Counted from the first letter of the stretch, positions 17,042 through 26,262 are shown. The stretch: 64,000 nucleotides of DNA from Haloferax sp. Q22 (GCF_001482285.1 NZ_LOEP01000018.1:1-64000), one strand, 5' to 3'. A program made the numbers and translations. The notes: generated from the letters alone by a model not told the origin.

Positions 17042-17695
17042 TCAGAACGGCCCGAACAGCACGAACGCCGCCGCGACCGCCGCGATGACCACGGCCGCGA
17101 CGAGGAGCGCGAGCGCGCGACCGGACCCCGCGTCCGACGCGGCGTCCGCCTCGGCCGCAGCGCGGGCTTCCTCGGCGTCAATCTCGTCGACGATGTCCTC
17201 GAACTCCGGTTCGTGCGGCTCGTGGTACTCGTCGATGATGTCCTCGTCGAGGTCGGCGTCTTCGAGCGCCTCCACGAGGTCGGGAAGCGCCACGAGGTCG
17301 ATGGGGCGTTCGACCTCGTCGGGGTCGACGAGGAGCGCCCGGTCGCCGTCCTCGTCGGGCTCGTCGAGCTGCTCGTCGGTCGCGAACGCGAGGGCGAGCG
17401 TCTCCGCGGCCTGCGCTTCGTCGCCGGTCGTCAGGAGCGTCCCGTCGATGCCGCGGTCGTCGCAGCGCTCAGCGAACGCCTCGACACTCCGGGCGTCGAA
17501 CGCGGCTTCCACGTCTATCCAGACGACCTCGGTCGGTTGTGACTCGCCTTCGGGGGCCGCAAAGAGGAACGTCCGCCCGTCGCGGACGCTCCGTTTCGTT
17601 CGTTCCCCACGGGTCGCGCGGACCCGCTCGACGACGGTCGCGGCGTCATCGGTTTCGAGAAACGAGAGTACGCTCGACAACGACACGTCGCTCAT
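17042..17695 (-). CDS. Acidic protein with C-terminal membrane anchor, unknown function
   Basis: This 217-residue protein has a globular N-terminal domain (about 1-115), an acidic middle rich in Asp/Glu (about 120-185) and one C-terminal membrane helix (about 193-215) with almost nothing after it. It would be tail-anchored with the globular part in the cytosol. The N-terminal part has alternating strands (VVWIDV, GTLLTTGD) faintly like Mrr-type restriction folds, but I see no catalytic motif I trust. An alternative ATG 17 codons upstream lies beyond the box A at 17721-17728, so the start at 17695 is preferred. Confidence 0.7.
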   Translation of the reverse strand: MSDVSLSSVLSFLETDDAATVVERVRATRGERTKRSVRDGRTFLFAAPEGESQPTEVVWIDVEAAFDARSVEAFAERCDDRGIDGTLLTTGDEAQAAETLALAFATDEQLDEPDEDGDRALLVDPDEVERPIDLVALPDLVEALEDADLDEDIIDEYHEPHEPEFEDIVDEIDAEEARAAAEADAASDAGSGRALALLVAAVVIAAVAAAFVLFGPF

Positions 17696-17720
17696 TGGTT
17701 CGACAGACTCCGTATCCCGC

Positions 17721-17728
17721 GATAAATC
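17721..17728 (-). promoter_or_regulatory. Box A promoter of the tail-anchored protein
   Basis: The minus strand reads GATTTATC, 26-33 bases before the ATG at 17695. This supports the shorter of two candidate starts. Confidence 0.55.
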
Positions 17729-17791
17729 TTCGCGCCCCATTATCAATTTTCGATAACGGGAGGGTCGTCGGAGCGGTTCCGTCGGAAGGGG

Positions 17792-18373
17792 CTAGTCCGG
17801 GCGGACGAGTTCGAACCGGTCGTCGGTCGTCGCGTACTCGTTGCCCGCCAGGCGGCCGACCGCGTCGAGTTTCCTCGTGTCGAGTTTACCGTCGGTCAGC
17901 ACCTCGTCGGCGACGTGCGCGTGGACGACCTCGCCGAGGACGAGCGTCGATGAGCCAACCTCCATGCTGTCGTAGAGGGTGCACTCGAAGACGACTTTGG
18001 CGTCGGCGACGCGGGGGGCGTCGACCCGGACGGCCTCGGCCTTCTCGATGCCGGCGTGTTCGAACTCGTCCACGCCGGGCGGGACCGTCGCGGCGGTCTC
18101 GTTCATCGCTTCCACGAGGTCGCGGGTGACGACGTTGACGACGAACTCGCCGCGGGAGATAGCGTTTCGCGGCGTGTCCTTCAGCGACGGGCCGCGGCCG
18201 ACCGGCGCGAAGACGAGCACCGGCGGGTCGACGCTGGCGACGGTGGAGAAACTGTACGGCGCGAGGTTGTCGGCGTCGTCGCCGCGGGTGCTCACCCACG
18301 CGATGGGGCGCGGGACGACGGCCCCCGAGAGCAGGCGGTACGGGGAGCCGAAGGCGTCGGGCGCGCCGTCCAT
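17792..18373 (-). CDS. Flavin reductase-like (FMN-binding split-barrel) protein
   Basis: A 193-residue protein of the flavoredoxin/flavin reductase family. The N-terminal signature VVPRPIAWVST, the APYSFSTVAS segment and the FVVNVVT strand are the FMN-binding parts of the split barrel. It probably binds FMN as a dimer and reduces flavin or another small acceptor. The partner oxygenase, if any, is not nearby. Confidence 0.85.
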   Translation of the reverse strand: MDGAPDAFGSPYRLLSGAVVPRPIAWVSTRGDDADNLAPYSFSTVASVDPPVLVFAPVGRGPSLKDTPRNAISRGEFVVNVVTRDLVEAMNETAATVPPGVDEFEHAGIEKAEAVRVDAPRVADAKVVFECTLYDSMEVGSSTLVLGEVVHAHVADEVLTDGKLDTRKLDAVGRLAGNEYATTDDRFELVRPD

Positions 18374-18574
18374 CAGCGACCCCCCGCCGCGGGCGGTCGG
18401 GATCGGCTACTCGGCAGGTGACGAGGATGTGTCGAATCCGGTATTGCGTCGGTCACGAATGGGTATATGGTGGGTTCGGACGCCGATGAATCTGTGGGGC
18501 GGTGACGCCTCGGGAGTCCGCCGAGGTCGCGTCGGAACGCGCGTCAGGGTTCGTGTCGTGAGTTGCGTCGGCGG

Positions 18575-19006
18575 TCAGAACAGCGTCAGGCCGATGGCGT
18601 AGGACCACGTCGTCCCGCTGAGCGCGAGGAAGACGAGCGCGCCGCCGAGCATGACGACGTTCTTGAGGAAGCCGGTCATCTCGGACTCCTGTTGGTCCTC
18701 GGGGACCGCCCAGAAGTTGTGGAACACCGGCGTTCCGACGACGAGGAAGACGGCGACGGCCCCGGCGGCGAGCGCGGGGAAGACGCCAAGGGCGATACCG
18801 AGACCGCCGAACACGAGCATCCCGCCGGAGACGACGACGCCGAGGCGGGGTGCCGGCAGGCCCTTCATCTCCGCGTAGCCGGTCATGTGGTCGAGGTTCA
18901 GGAAGTGGTTGAGTCCCATGAACGCGAGCACCGCGCCGAAGAGGACGCGCGCGAGGAGGAACGCGATGTCCGCGCCGGGGGCGGCGAACTGGAGCGCGAC
19001 GCTCAT
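18575..19006 (-). CDS. DoxX family membrane protein
   Basis: A 143-residue protein with four membrane helices in the DoxX arrangement, including FGAVLAFMGLNHFLNLDHM in the first helix region and the loop MKGLPAPRLG. DoxX relatives occur in quinone-linked redox complexes and oxidative-stress responses; this one has no assigned reaction. It is divergent from a winged-helix regulator at 19375 across a 368-base gap with repeated short motifs, which suggests the regulator may control it. Confidence 0.83.
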   Translation of the reverse strand: MSVALQFAAPGADIAFLLARVLFGAVLAFMGLNHFLNLDHMTGYAEMKGLPAPRLGVVVSGGMLVFGGLGIALGVFPALAAGAVAVFLVVGTPVFHNFWAVPEDQQESEMTGFLKNVVMLGGALVFLALSGTTWSYAIGLTLF

Positions 19007-19374
19007 CTCGGCACCTCCGTCGCGTCGGTGGTCGTGTGGCGGTCCGTCGTCGGGGGTACTACTATCATTGCGTTACCTGGTACGAGACCGAACTGATATA
19101 TGTGTTTGCTGGCATACATGTCACCGGGTAACCGTGCAGGTATCCGGTTACGTCGGCGTCACTCCACGTTGGTACGTCCGCAAAGAGTTCGGTCTTCGGT
19201 GACTGAATCGTCACACTCTGGGCAAGTAAGTGGGAGTGCGTCCCGTTCTCAGCCGATATATGGTACGTATATGGTAGTATTGTCCAACCCTCGAAAGATA
19301 TACCACGCTTGCCATTGCATATCAGTACGGGACGTGTCAATCATGATGAAAACAACCAGCGGAGAGTCTCATTT
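19007..19374 (+). promoter_or_regulatory. Divergent intergenic region with repeated and inverted motifs
   Basis: This gap separates DoxX (minus) from a winged-helix regulator (plus) and is AT-richer than its surroundings. It has a 7-base inverted repeat GTAACCG (19128-19134) and CGGTTAC (19145-19151) with a 10-base spacer. It also has a direct repeat of ATATGGTA (19258-19265 and 19269-19276) and a nearby inverse TACCA at about 19301-19305. Such clusters fit regulator binding sites, but none is proven. Small frames inside it look spurious. Confidence 0.5.
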
Positions 19375-20052
19375 ATGACCGAGACGTGGGATTCCGCGGG
19401 GTATATCGCGAGTTCCCGGTACCGACTGGCCGTGTGTCGGTACCTCTCGGAGCACGGTTCGGGACTGCCCTCTCGAATCGCCGCGGAGACCGACCTCGCA
19501 CAGCCGCACGTGTCTCGAGCGCTCTCCGAGCTGCGGGAGCGGGGCATCGTCGAACTGTTGGTACCCGAGTCACAGCAGAAAGGGCGACTCTACGGATTGA
19601 CGGACCTCGGCCAACTCGCCTACGAGCGGGTCGCACTCGACCAACAAGCGGACATTACCGTCGTCGAATCGGGTGAGTTCCCCGCGCCAGAGCTATCATC
19701 TGGTCTACAGGAAGCGTACGGAGATGCGCTCCGGGCAATCGTGTGGTGCGAGCCGGTTCAGACGCGGGTTCGCTTCTTCGAGCAGTCGCTTCTCGACCGT
19801 TACGACGAAGACACCGTCAAGACGCTCGTCGCGACGCTCACGAACGAGGAGGCCATCGACCAACCGCTCGAAGACCTCCCAATCGGGGGTCCGGAGCTCG
19901 TCGCGTTCGCCATCGACGACGCACTCATCGTCAGGGTACCGCTCAACGACGGCGTAAAACTGCTCGTCTCGCTCGACGCGAGCATCGACGTGACGCTCGG
20001 TGAACTGCGCGACACCTGTCGGCAGATGACCGCTGTGGCTCTCGATTCCTGA
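19375..20052 (+). CDS. Winged helix-turn-helix transcriptional regulator
   Basis: A 225-residue protein. The N-terminal 80 residues form a MarR/ArsR-type winged helix: recognition region AQPHVSRALSELRERGIVE, then the wing QQKGRLYGLTDLG. The remaining 145 residues form a domain I do not recognise, perhaps for effector binding or dimerisation. The start at 19375 is placed directly before the HTH; an upstream in-frame ATG adds unrelated sequence. It is divergent from DoxX and followed after 40 bases by a DUF429 gene. Confidence 0.85.
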   Translation: MTETWDSAGYIASSRYRLAVCRYLSEHGSGLPSRIAAETDLAQPHVSRALSELRERGIVELLVPESQQKGRLYGLTDLGQLAYERVALDQQADITVVESGEFPAPELSSGLQEAYGDALRAIVWCEPVQTRVRFFEQSLLDRYDEDTVKTLVATLTNEEAIDQPLEDLPIGGPELVAFAIDDALIVRVPLNDGVKLLVSLDASIDVTLGELRDTCRQMTAVALDS

Positions 20053-20092
20053 ACCCAGAGCTTTTCTCTCGCTCGACGGCGTAACTCGACTC

Positions 20093-20917
20093 GTGCCACA
20101 GCGATGCGTTTCCCCCGTTATCGGCGTCGACGGCTGCCGGTCGGGCTGGGTGTGCGCCGTCGCCGACACGGGCGGTCTCTCCGTGCGGGTCGTCTCTGAT
20201 TTCGCCGCCGTCTGGAAACTCGCCCGCGAGCGGGACGCTGGGCGGGTACTCGTGGACATCCCTATCGGCCTGCCCGACTCCGACCGCCGCGCATGCGACC
20301 GCGAGGCTCGGGAACTGCTCGGCGCTCGGCGCGCTACCGTCTTCTTCGCCCCCGTCCGCGCCGTCCTCGACGCCGACTCCCACGAGGCGGCCAGCGCGGC
20401 GAACCGCGAGCGGACCGGGGCGGGACTCTCGATTCAGGCGTGGCACCTCGTGCCCAAAATCCGCGAGGTCGACGCCGTCCTCCGGGAGACGCCGCGCGCC
20501 AGAGACCGAGTGTTCGAATCCCATCCCGAACTCGCCTTTGCCGCCTTCGCCGGCGAACCGCTCTCGGACTCGAAATCGATGCCCGAGGGCCGCGCTCGCC
20601 GCCTCGACGTACTTCGGACGGCGTTCGCCGGAGGCGAGGAGAGAAACGGAGTCGGCGACCACGGTTCGAACGCCGACGCGACGGACGCGCCGAAGGTCGA
20701 CGCCGAGCGCGCCTACCGCGAGACGCTGGACCGGACGCTCCGTCGCGACGTGGCCCGCGACGACGTGCTCAACGCGCTCGTCCTCGCGGCCGCAGCCCGG
20801 CGACCCCTCGCAACGCTCCCGAGCGACCCGCCGCGGGACGCCGCCGGACTGGAGATGGCGATTCGCGTTCCGACGAAGGCTCTCGGGGCGGATTTTGGGT
20901 TTGACAATCATGCATAA
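20093..20917 (+). CDS. DUF429 protein (predicted RNase H-fold nuclease)
   Basis: A 274-residue protein of the DUF429 family. The N-terminal strand IGVDGCRSGWVCA carries the acidic residue expected in an RNase H-like fold, and VLVDIPIGLPD with another Asp follows near residue 60. The family is predicted to be nuclease-like but is not characterised. It begins with GTG, 40 bases after the regulator stop, so co-transcription is likely. Confidence 0.82.
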   Translation: MPQRCVSPVIGVDGCRSGWVCAVADTGGLSVRVVSDFAAVWKLARERDAGRVLVDIPIGLPDSDRRACDREARELLGARRATVFFAPVRAVLDADSHEAASAANRERTGAGLSIQAWHLVPKIREVDAVLRETPRARDRVFESHPELAFAAFAGEPLSDSKSMPEGRARRLDVLRTAFAGGEERNGVGDHGSNADATDAPKVDAERAYRETLDRTLRRDVARDDVLNALVLAAAARRPLATLPSDPPRDAAGLEMAIRVPTKALGADFGFDNHA

Positions 20918-21264
20918 CTATCTGTGATATCTTGAAACACACTAGTATATAGCCAACAATAGTAGTGGGTATTCTCAGGGGGAGAAGATATTTATGTACA
21001 GTGTTCAATCGAGTAAGTGGCGCGACCACTGTCGCCACCACAGAATACCCAGCCCAGCCCAATGCGTGATTCAGTGCCAGCACGCAGTCGGTCGCGCCTC
21101 CCGCTGCCTCTACTCGGGTTCGATGTCCCCGCCCCGGGCTCGAACCCGACCGTTTCAACGCCTTGAGCGTCGGCTCCAACCGGCTTGTAGCCCTGTTCCC
21201 GTCTGATTCCGAGCCTCGCGTCTCCGGCCCGAAGCTACATCTACGACCCATCCTAACCCCGCGT
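20918..21264 (+). other. Gene-free segment dense in perfect inverted repeats (possible structured RNA)
   Basis: No convincing gene lies here. Four perfect inverted repeats are visible: TGGGTATTCT (20966-20975) with AGAATACCCA (21042-21051); ACAGTG (20998-21003) with CACTGT (21027-21032); GGCGCGACC (21019-21027) with GGTCGCGCC (21090-21098), enclosing TGCGTG (21063-21068) with CACGCA (21081-21086); and CGGGTTCGA (21115-21123) with TCGAACCCG (21140-21148). An AT-rich box GATATTTATG lies at about 20987-20996. The first three overlap, so they could form alternative folds. It matches no RNA class I know. Confidence 0.5.
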
Positions 21265-21708
21265 ATGTACACCGGCAGGACGGACCAGCCCTGCTGTCTC
21301 TGCGACGACCCGAAGACGGTCGCCCGCATCGCGGTCCCGCCGCGGGCGGTGACGCTCATGGAGAACGCGGCTCCCATCGCGTGGCGCGACATCGTCGGCG
21401 ACGTGACGCTCCAGTTCTGCGAGAGCGACTGGGAACTCGTCACCGAGTTGGTCTTGGACCTCGGCATGCACCCCCTCTCTCGGTGTAACGTCGCCCGTGC
21501 GGACTTCAGCATCCGTGAGGACTTCGAGGCGCTCCTGAACAGCACCCGCGAGGAACCAGACCAGACCGAACAGGAAGACCGCATGCTCGCCGAGGCCCGC
21601 GCCGTCATCGACGACGCCGACGACCCGATGGTCGAGGAACGCGACCTCGTAGAGGCCCACGTCGTGGTCCGCGCGATGGCCGAACTCGGCGTCGACCGGA
21701 CCGCGTGA
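21265..21708 (+). CDS. Unknown haloarchaeal protein with N-terminal CxxC
   Basis: A 147-residue protein I cannot place in a family. The N-terminus has a CCLCDD cluster that may bind zinc, with a further Cys in LQFCESDW and another in LSRCNVA. The C-terminal third is helical and acidic. There are no membrane segments. The start at 21265 is preferred over an in-frame ATG at 21163, which would extend into the inverted-repeat region. Confidence 0.65.
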   Translation: MYTGRTDQPCCLCDDPKTVARIAVPPRAVTLMENAAPIAWRDIVGDVTLQFCESDWELVTELVLDLGMHPLSRCNVARADFSIREDFEALLNSTREEPDQTEQEDRMLAEARAVIDDADDPMVEERDLVEAHVVVRAMAELGVDRTA

Positions 21709-21895
21709 GTCGTCACCGGTGAGGTCACCGGAACCGACGACGCGAACGTTCTCACCCGGCTGACAGTCTCGCGGAGGCCGAACACCGTATTTCTCCGCAG
21801 GGGACGTATCAGGGACCAGTTGGGTCGGTCCGTCGCCGCCCCCGCGCCGATACCGCGGACCCGGACGCCGTCGGTGCCGCCCGCCGGGAGTCACG

Positions 21896-23464
21896 ATGAA
21901 GAGTTACACCGCTGTCTTGGTCGCCGTACTGCTCGTCCTTGCCGCGCTCCCGACACCCGTCGCCGGCCAGCAAGCCGAACCGAACAACGTCCCCGTCTTC
22001 CGCGCCTACGTGGTCGACCCGGTGGTCGAACCCGGCGTCGAGACGACGGTACGAGTGGTGTTCGCCAACGACCCGGTCGACACCGAGGACGTAGCGAAGC
22101 CCGCCGATAACGTCCGCGTCAGGCTCGACCCGCGCAGCACGCCCTTCACCGTCAGGACCGGCGACCTGTTCGTCGGCACGATGAACGACAGCGACACCCG
22201 CGAGGTCGCCTTCCGGGTCGAGGCCCCCGAGAACGTCGCCGCGGGCGAGTACAACCTCCGCCTCGACGTGTTCTACGAGTTCGACAACGCCCACCGCCGC
22301 GTCTACCGCCTCGACGTGCCCATCAGAATCGAAGAGCGAGTGCGGTTCGCCGTCGTCGGCGCGGACTCGTCGGTCCCCGTCGGCGGCAGCGGCGCGGTCG
22401 CGCTGACCCTGCAGAACACGGGCGAACTCGACGCGCGGAACGCCGTGGTCGCGGTGACCGCTCAGTCGGCCGACGTGAGCTTCGACGGGGCACAGACCGC
22501 GAGCAGCTTCGCCGTCGACTGGCCTGCCGGCGAGAACCGGACCTTCGTCTACGACGCCACGCTCGATTCCGAGGCGTCCGTCCGCGGCTACGTCCTCGGC
22601 GTCGCCATCGCCTACGAGGACCCCGACGGCGCGCGCCGACAGTACCCCGACCTCGCCGCCGGGTTCATTCCCTCGCCTAAGCAGTCCTTTTCGGTTGCGG
22701 ACGTGACGAGCACGCTCCGCGTCGGCGACGAGGGCCGAATCGAGGGCGTCGTCGTCAACGACGGAACGGCTCTCGCGCGCAACGCGGTCGTGACGCTCTC
22801 GCTCCCCGAGGGGAGCGCGACGGCGACCGAGACCGAGTTCGCCCTCGGCGACCTCGAACCCGGCGAGCGCGTCCCGTTCTCGTTCGACGTGGGAATCTCG
22901 GACGACGCGGACGCCGGCCCTCGGCAGTTCACCGCGACGGTCGCCTACCGTGACGCCGGAGGCGACCGGCGCACCGGCGACGACATCGACCTTCGGGTCG
23001 CCGTCGCCGCCGCGACCCCCGAGTTCGGCGTGACCGTCGACGAGGGTACCGTCGCGCCGGGCCGGAACGGACAACTCCGCGTGACGGTCGTCAACGACCG
23101 CGACGAGACGCTCACCGACATCTCCGCGAAGATATACCTCGAAGACCCCCTCTCGTCTGCCGACTCCGAGGCGTTCGTGGTCGAACTCGCGCCCGGCGAG
23201 TCGGCGACGCTCGTGTTCGACGTGTCGGCCGCCCGCGGCGCGCTGGAGAAGGACTACCCGGCCGAACTCGACTTCCGCTACGACGACGGCGCTGGCGAGA
23301 CAACCATCTCCGACGCCTACCGCGTGCCCGTCCGGGTTGAGGCCCCCGAAGACAGTGGTGGCCTCCCGTTCGGTCTCTCGGTCCCGCTCGTCGGCGCGGC
23401 GGTCCTCCTCGCGGCGGTCGGCGGCGCGGGCTTCCTCGTCGTCTGCCGGCGGGGGCGGCGCTGA
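21896..23464 (+). CDS. Secreted CARDB/S-layer-like repeat protein with C-terminal membrane anchor
   Basis: A 522-residue protein with a Sec-type signal peptide (about 1-25, ending AGQQ), three or so immunoglobulin-like CARDB domains across about 30-470 with the usual 'functions that gain from negatives' pattern of Asn/Asp-rich beta strands, and one C-terminal membrane helix (about 492-514) followed by a basic tail. It would be displayed on the cell surface. The exporter gene begins 3 bases after its stop, so the two are one operon; it may act as an external accessory domain of that transporter. Confidence 0.83.
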   Translation: MKSYTAVLVAVLLVLAALPTPVAGQQAEPNNVPVFRAYVVDPVVEPGVETTVRVVFANDPVDTEDVAKPADNVRVRLDPRSTPFTVRTGDLFVGTMNDSDTREVAFRVEAPENVAAGEYNLRLDVFYEFDNAHRRVYRLDVPIRIEERVRFAVVGADSSVPVGGSGAVALTLQNTGELDARNAVVAVTAQSADVSFDGAQTASSFAVDWPAGENRTFVYDATLDSEASVRGYVLGVAIAYEDPDGARRQYPDLAAGFIPSPKQSFSVADVTSTLRVGDEGRIEGVVVNDGTALARNAVVTLSLPEGSATATETEFALGDLEPGERVPFSFDVGISDDADAGPRQFTATVAYRDAGGDRRTGDDIDLRVAVAAATPEFGVTVDEGTVAPGRNGQLRVTVVNDRDETLTDISAKIYLEDPLSSADSEAFVVELAPGESATLVFDVSAARGALEKDYPAELDFRYDDGAGETTISDAYRVPVRVEAPEDSGGLPFGLSVPLVGAAVLLAAVGGAGFLVVCRRGRR

Positions 23465-23467
23465 GCC

Positions 23468-25978
23468 GTGGCCCGACTGGAGTTCCAGCGCTTCGTCGAC
23501 TGGGTCGACCACCGCATCGTCAACCGCTCGCGGCGTGTCATCCTCGTCTTCCTCGTCCTCACGCTGGTGTTCGGGGCGGGGCTAAGCGCCGTCTCGACCG
23601 AGGCGGGGACCGAGCAGTTCGCCGAGGAAGTGCCGGCCGAGGAGGCGTTCGCGCGCGTCTCCGAGGAGTTCTCGCCGCGCTTCGAGGCGGGGACCGGGAG
23701 CACGCAACTCATCCAGCGCGCGCCGAACGTCCTGACGAGGCGCGAACTCCTGCGGATGCTCGAAGCGCAAAAGCGCCTCTCGGACCGCGACGACCTCCGC
23801 GTCGTCGGCACCGCCAGCGCCGCCTCCGTGGTCGCAGAGACAATCGACCCCGACGCCGACGACCTCGACGAGCAGATTGCGGCGCTCGAACGCGCGACCG
23901 ACCGTGAGGTCGCCGCCGCAGTCCGCGAGAACGCCGACAGCGAGCGCTTTACCGGCCTCCTCGCAGACGACTTCAACCCGACCGCGGCGAGCGCGTCGGC
24001 GACAATCGCGGTCGTCACCCACTCGATTCCGCTGGCCGACGAGACCGGCGCGGGGCAGGGTGGCGAGAGCCCGCTCACCCCGATTCAGCGGACCGCCGCG
24101 CGAGTCGTCGCCACCGTCGGCGGCGACATCTCCGTCTTCGGGTCGGGCGTCATCGCCGACGAGTTCGGGACGGTCATCGCCGACTCGCTCATCCTCGTCG
24201 TGCCCGCGGCCGTCGTCTTCATCCTCGTCTTCCTCGTCGTCGCCTACCGCGACCTCGTGGACCTGCTGTTGGGGACCGCCGCGCTCGGGATGGCCGTCGT
24301 CTGGACGTTCGGCTTCCTTGGCCTCGCGGGCATCCCGTTCAACCAGATTATGATCGCCGTGCCGCCGCTACTCCTCGCGGTCGGCATCGACTTCGGCATC
24401 CACGCGGTCAACCGCTACCGCGAGGACCGCGCCGACGGGTTGGCCGTCGGCGAGGCGATGCGACAGGCGACAGACCAGCTCCTCGTGGCGTTCTTCATCG
24501 TCACCGCGACCACCGTCATCGGCTTCCTCTCGAACCTCGTGAGCAACCTCACGCCGATTCGGGACTTCGGCGTCGTCGCGGCCATCGGCATCATCTTCAC
24601 GTTCCTCGTGTTCGGCGTGTTCCTCCCGGCGACGAAAGTCGAGGTGGACAGGCTCCGCGAGCGCTACCCGATTCCGACGTTCAGCCAGTCGCCGCTCGGC
24701 CGCGAGGGGAGTTCGCTCGGGAGGATCCTCCGGATCGGCGTCGCGCCCGCCCTCCGCGCCCCCGCCGTCGTCCTCGTCGTCGCGCTCGTCCTCTCGGGAT
24801 CGGCGATGTGGTACGCCACCGGCGTGGACACCGAGTTCGGTCAGGAGGACTTCTTGCCGCCCGCGGAGGCCCCGGCGTACCTGAAATCCCTCCCAGAGCC
24901 CTTCGCGCCGGGCGACTACAGCGTCGTCGCCGACATCGAGTTCCTCGAAGAACGATTTTCGTCCTCCCAGAGCGGGGTCGTGACGGTGTATCTGGAAGGC
25001 CGACCCACCGACGACGCCTACCTCGAAACGCTCGACCGGGTCGCACAGGACCCGCCGGACACCTTCATCGTCGAGGACCGCCGCGCCGACTCGACGAGCG
25101 TCCTCACCGTCATCGAGGACGAGGCCAGAGAGAACCCCGAGTTCGCCGCGCTCGTCGCCCGCCACGACCGGGACGGCGACGGCATCCCCGACCGCAACCT
25201 CGCCGAGGTGTACGACGCGCTGTTCGCCACCGACTCGGCCGCCCGCGCGGGCGCGTATCTCGCCGACGACTACCGGAGTTCGCGCGTGGACTACCGCGTG
25301 CGAGCCGACGCGGACGACGACGCGGTCGTCGCCGACGCCCGCGAGGTGGCCGCGCGCTTCCGCGGTCCGAGCACCGCCACCGGCGCGGTCGTCGTCTTCT
25401 CGGCCATCTCGGACCTCATCCTCGACTCCGCGGTGCAGAGCCTCGCCATCTCGATGGCCGGGACCGGCGCGTTCCTCGTGTTCGTCTACTGGTGGCTCGA
25501 ACGCCGCCCGTCGCTCGCGCTCGCCAACCTCGTTCCCATCCTCGTCGCGGTCACGTTCGTCGCCGGGACGATGCGACTCGCCGGCATCTCGTTCAACGCC
25601 TTCACCGCGACGGTGCTCGCGCTGACCATCGGTCTCGGCGTGGACTACTCGGTCCACGTCGTCCACCGCTTCGTGGACGAGCGCGCCGACCACGACCTCG
25701 AAACCGCGCTCGACCGGACAGTCCGCGGCACCGGCGGCGCGCTCGCGGGCAGCATGCTCACGACCGTCTTCGGCCTCGGCGTGCTCGTCCTCGCGGTGCT
25801 CTCGGTCCTCGGCCAGTTCGGCCTACTCACCGCCGCGAGCATCGTCTACTCGTTCCTCGCGTCGCTACTGGTGTTGCCCTCGGCGCTGGTCCTCTGGGAT
25901 CGCTTCAGCGGCAACGACCCGCTCGTTCCCCTCAGCGGCGTCGAACGCGAGTCCGGCGCGGCGGCGACCGCCGACTGA
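23468..25978 (+). CDS. RND superfamily exporter (MMPL-type)
   Basis: An 836-residue transporter with the MMPL/patched layout: helix 1 near residue 20-45, an external domain to about 235, a helix cluster at about 238-400 with VGIDFGIHAVNRY in helix 4, a second external domain to about 650, and a second cluster with GLGVDYSVHVVHRF. The two related Asp-containing motifs are the proton-relay positions of the family. It starts with GTG. Substrates of such archaeal exporters are unknown (lipids are likely). It is coupled to the CARDB protein upstream. Confidence 0.9.
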   Translation: MARLEFQRFVDWVDHRIVNRSRRVILVFLVLTLVFGAGLSAVSTEAGTEQFAEEVPAEEAFARVSEEFSPRFEAGTGSTQLIQRAPNVLTRRELLRMLEAQKRLSDRDDLRVVGTASAASVVAETIDPDADDLDEQIAALERATDREVAAAVRENADSERFTGLLADDFNPTAASASATIAVVTHSIPLADETGAGQGGESPLTPIQRTAARVVATVGGDISVFGSGVIADEFGTVIADSLILVVPAAVVFILVFLVVAYRDLVDLLLGTAALGMAVVWTFGFLGLAGIPFNQIMIAVPPLLLAVGIDFGIHAVNRYREDRADGLAVGEAMRQATDQLLVAFFIVTATTVIGFLSNLVSNLTPIRDFGVVAAIGIIFTFLVFGVFLPATKVEVDRLRERYPIPTFSQSPLGREGSSLGRILRIGVAPALRAPAVVLVVALVLSGSAMWYATGVDTEFGQEDFLPPAEAPAYLKSLPEPFAPGDYSVVADIEFLEERFSSSQSGVVTVYLEGRPTDDAYLETLDRVAQDPPDTFIVEDRRADSTSVLTVIEDEARENPEFAALVARHDRDGDGIPDRNLAEVYDALFATDSAARAGAYLADDYRSSRVDYRVRADADDDAVVADAREVAARFRGPSTATGAVVVFSAISDLILDSAVQSLAISMAGTGAFLVFVYWWLERRPSLALANLVPILVAVTFVAGTMRLAGISFNAFTATVLALTIGLGVDYSVHVVHRFVDERADHDLETALDRTVRGTGGALAGSMLTTVFGLGVLVLAVLSVLGQFGLLTAASIVYSFLASLLVLPSALVLWDRFSGNDPLVPLSGVERESGAAATAD

Positions 25979-26022
25979 GAGTCGCGTCCACGCTCACGCC
26001 CCGCACGTATTCCCGCTCCTGC

Positions 26023-26262
26023 TCACATCCCGGTTCCCACGCCGAACAGCCGCGTCGACCCCCACGAGAGGACGACGATGCCGACGATGAACACCGCGAG
26101 CGCGGCCATCATCGGAAACGGGTCGAGCGACGGCCCGCCGAGGAACGGCCCGCGGACGATGAGAAACGAGGTGCCCATCGAGAGGCCGAGTCCGACGCTC
26201 GTCACGAGCGTGAAAAACAGTTTGGCGACGCCGATTCCCCGCGTGTCGTTCCGGAAGCGCAT
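26023..26262 (-). CDS. Small two-helix membrane protein
   Basis: A 79-residue protein with a basic N-terminus, one helix at about 12-35 and a second at about 47-68. No family is recognised. Codon use is like that of neighbouring genes, and it fits exactly between the RND gene and acylphosphatase. It is probably a real gene of unknown function. Confidence 0.6.
   Translation of the reverse strand: MRFRNDTRGIGVAKLFFTLVTSVGLGLSMGTSFLIVRGPFLGGPSLDPFPMMAALAVFIVGIVVLSWGSTRLFGVGTGM

Noticed and set aside
19065-19340. Minus-strand frame in the DoxX/regulator gap
   Set aside because: It fills a promoter region with AT-rich repeated motifs, has atypical non-acidic composition for a halophile and matches no family.
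21113-21150. T-arm-like sequence (GGGTTCGA and CTCGAACCC) suggesting a tRNA
   Set aside because: No acceptor stem, D-arm or anticodon arm could be placed on either strand; the pairing is explained as a plain inverted repeat.
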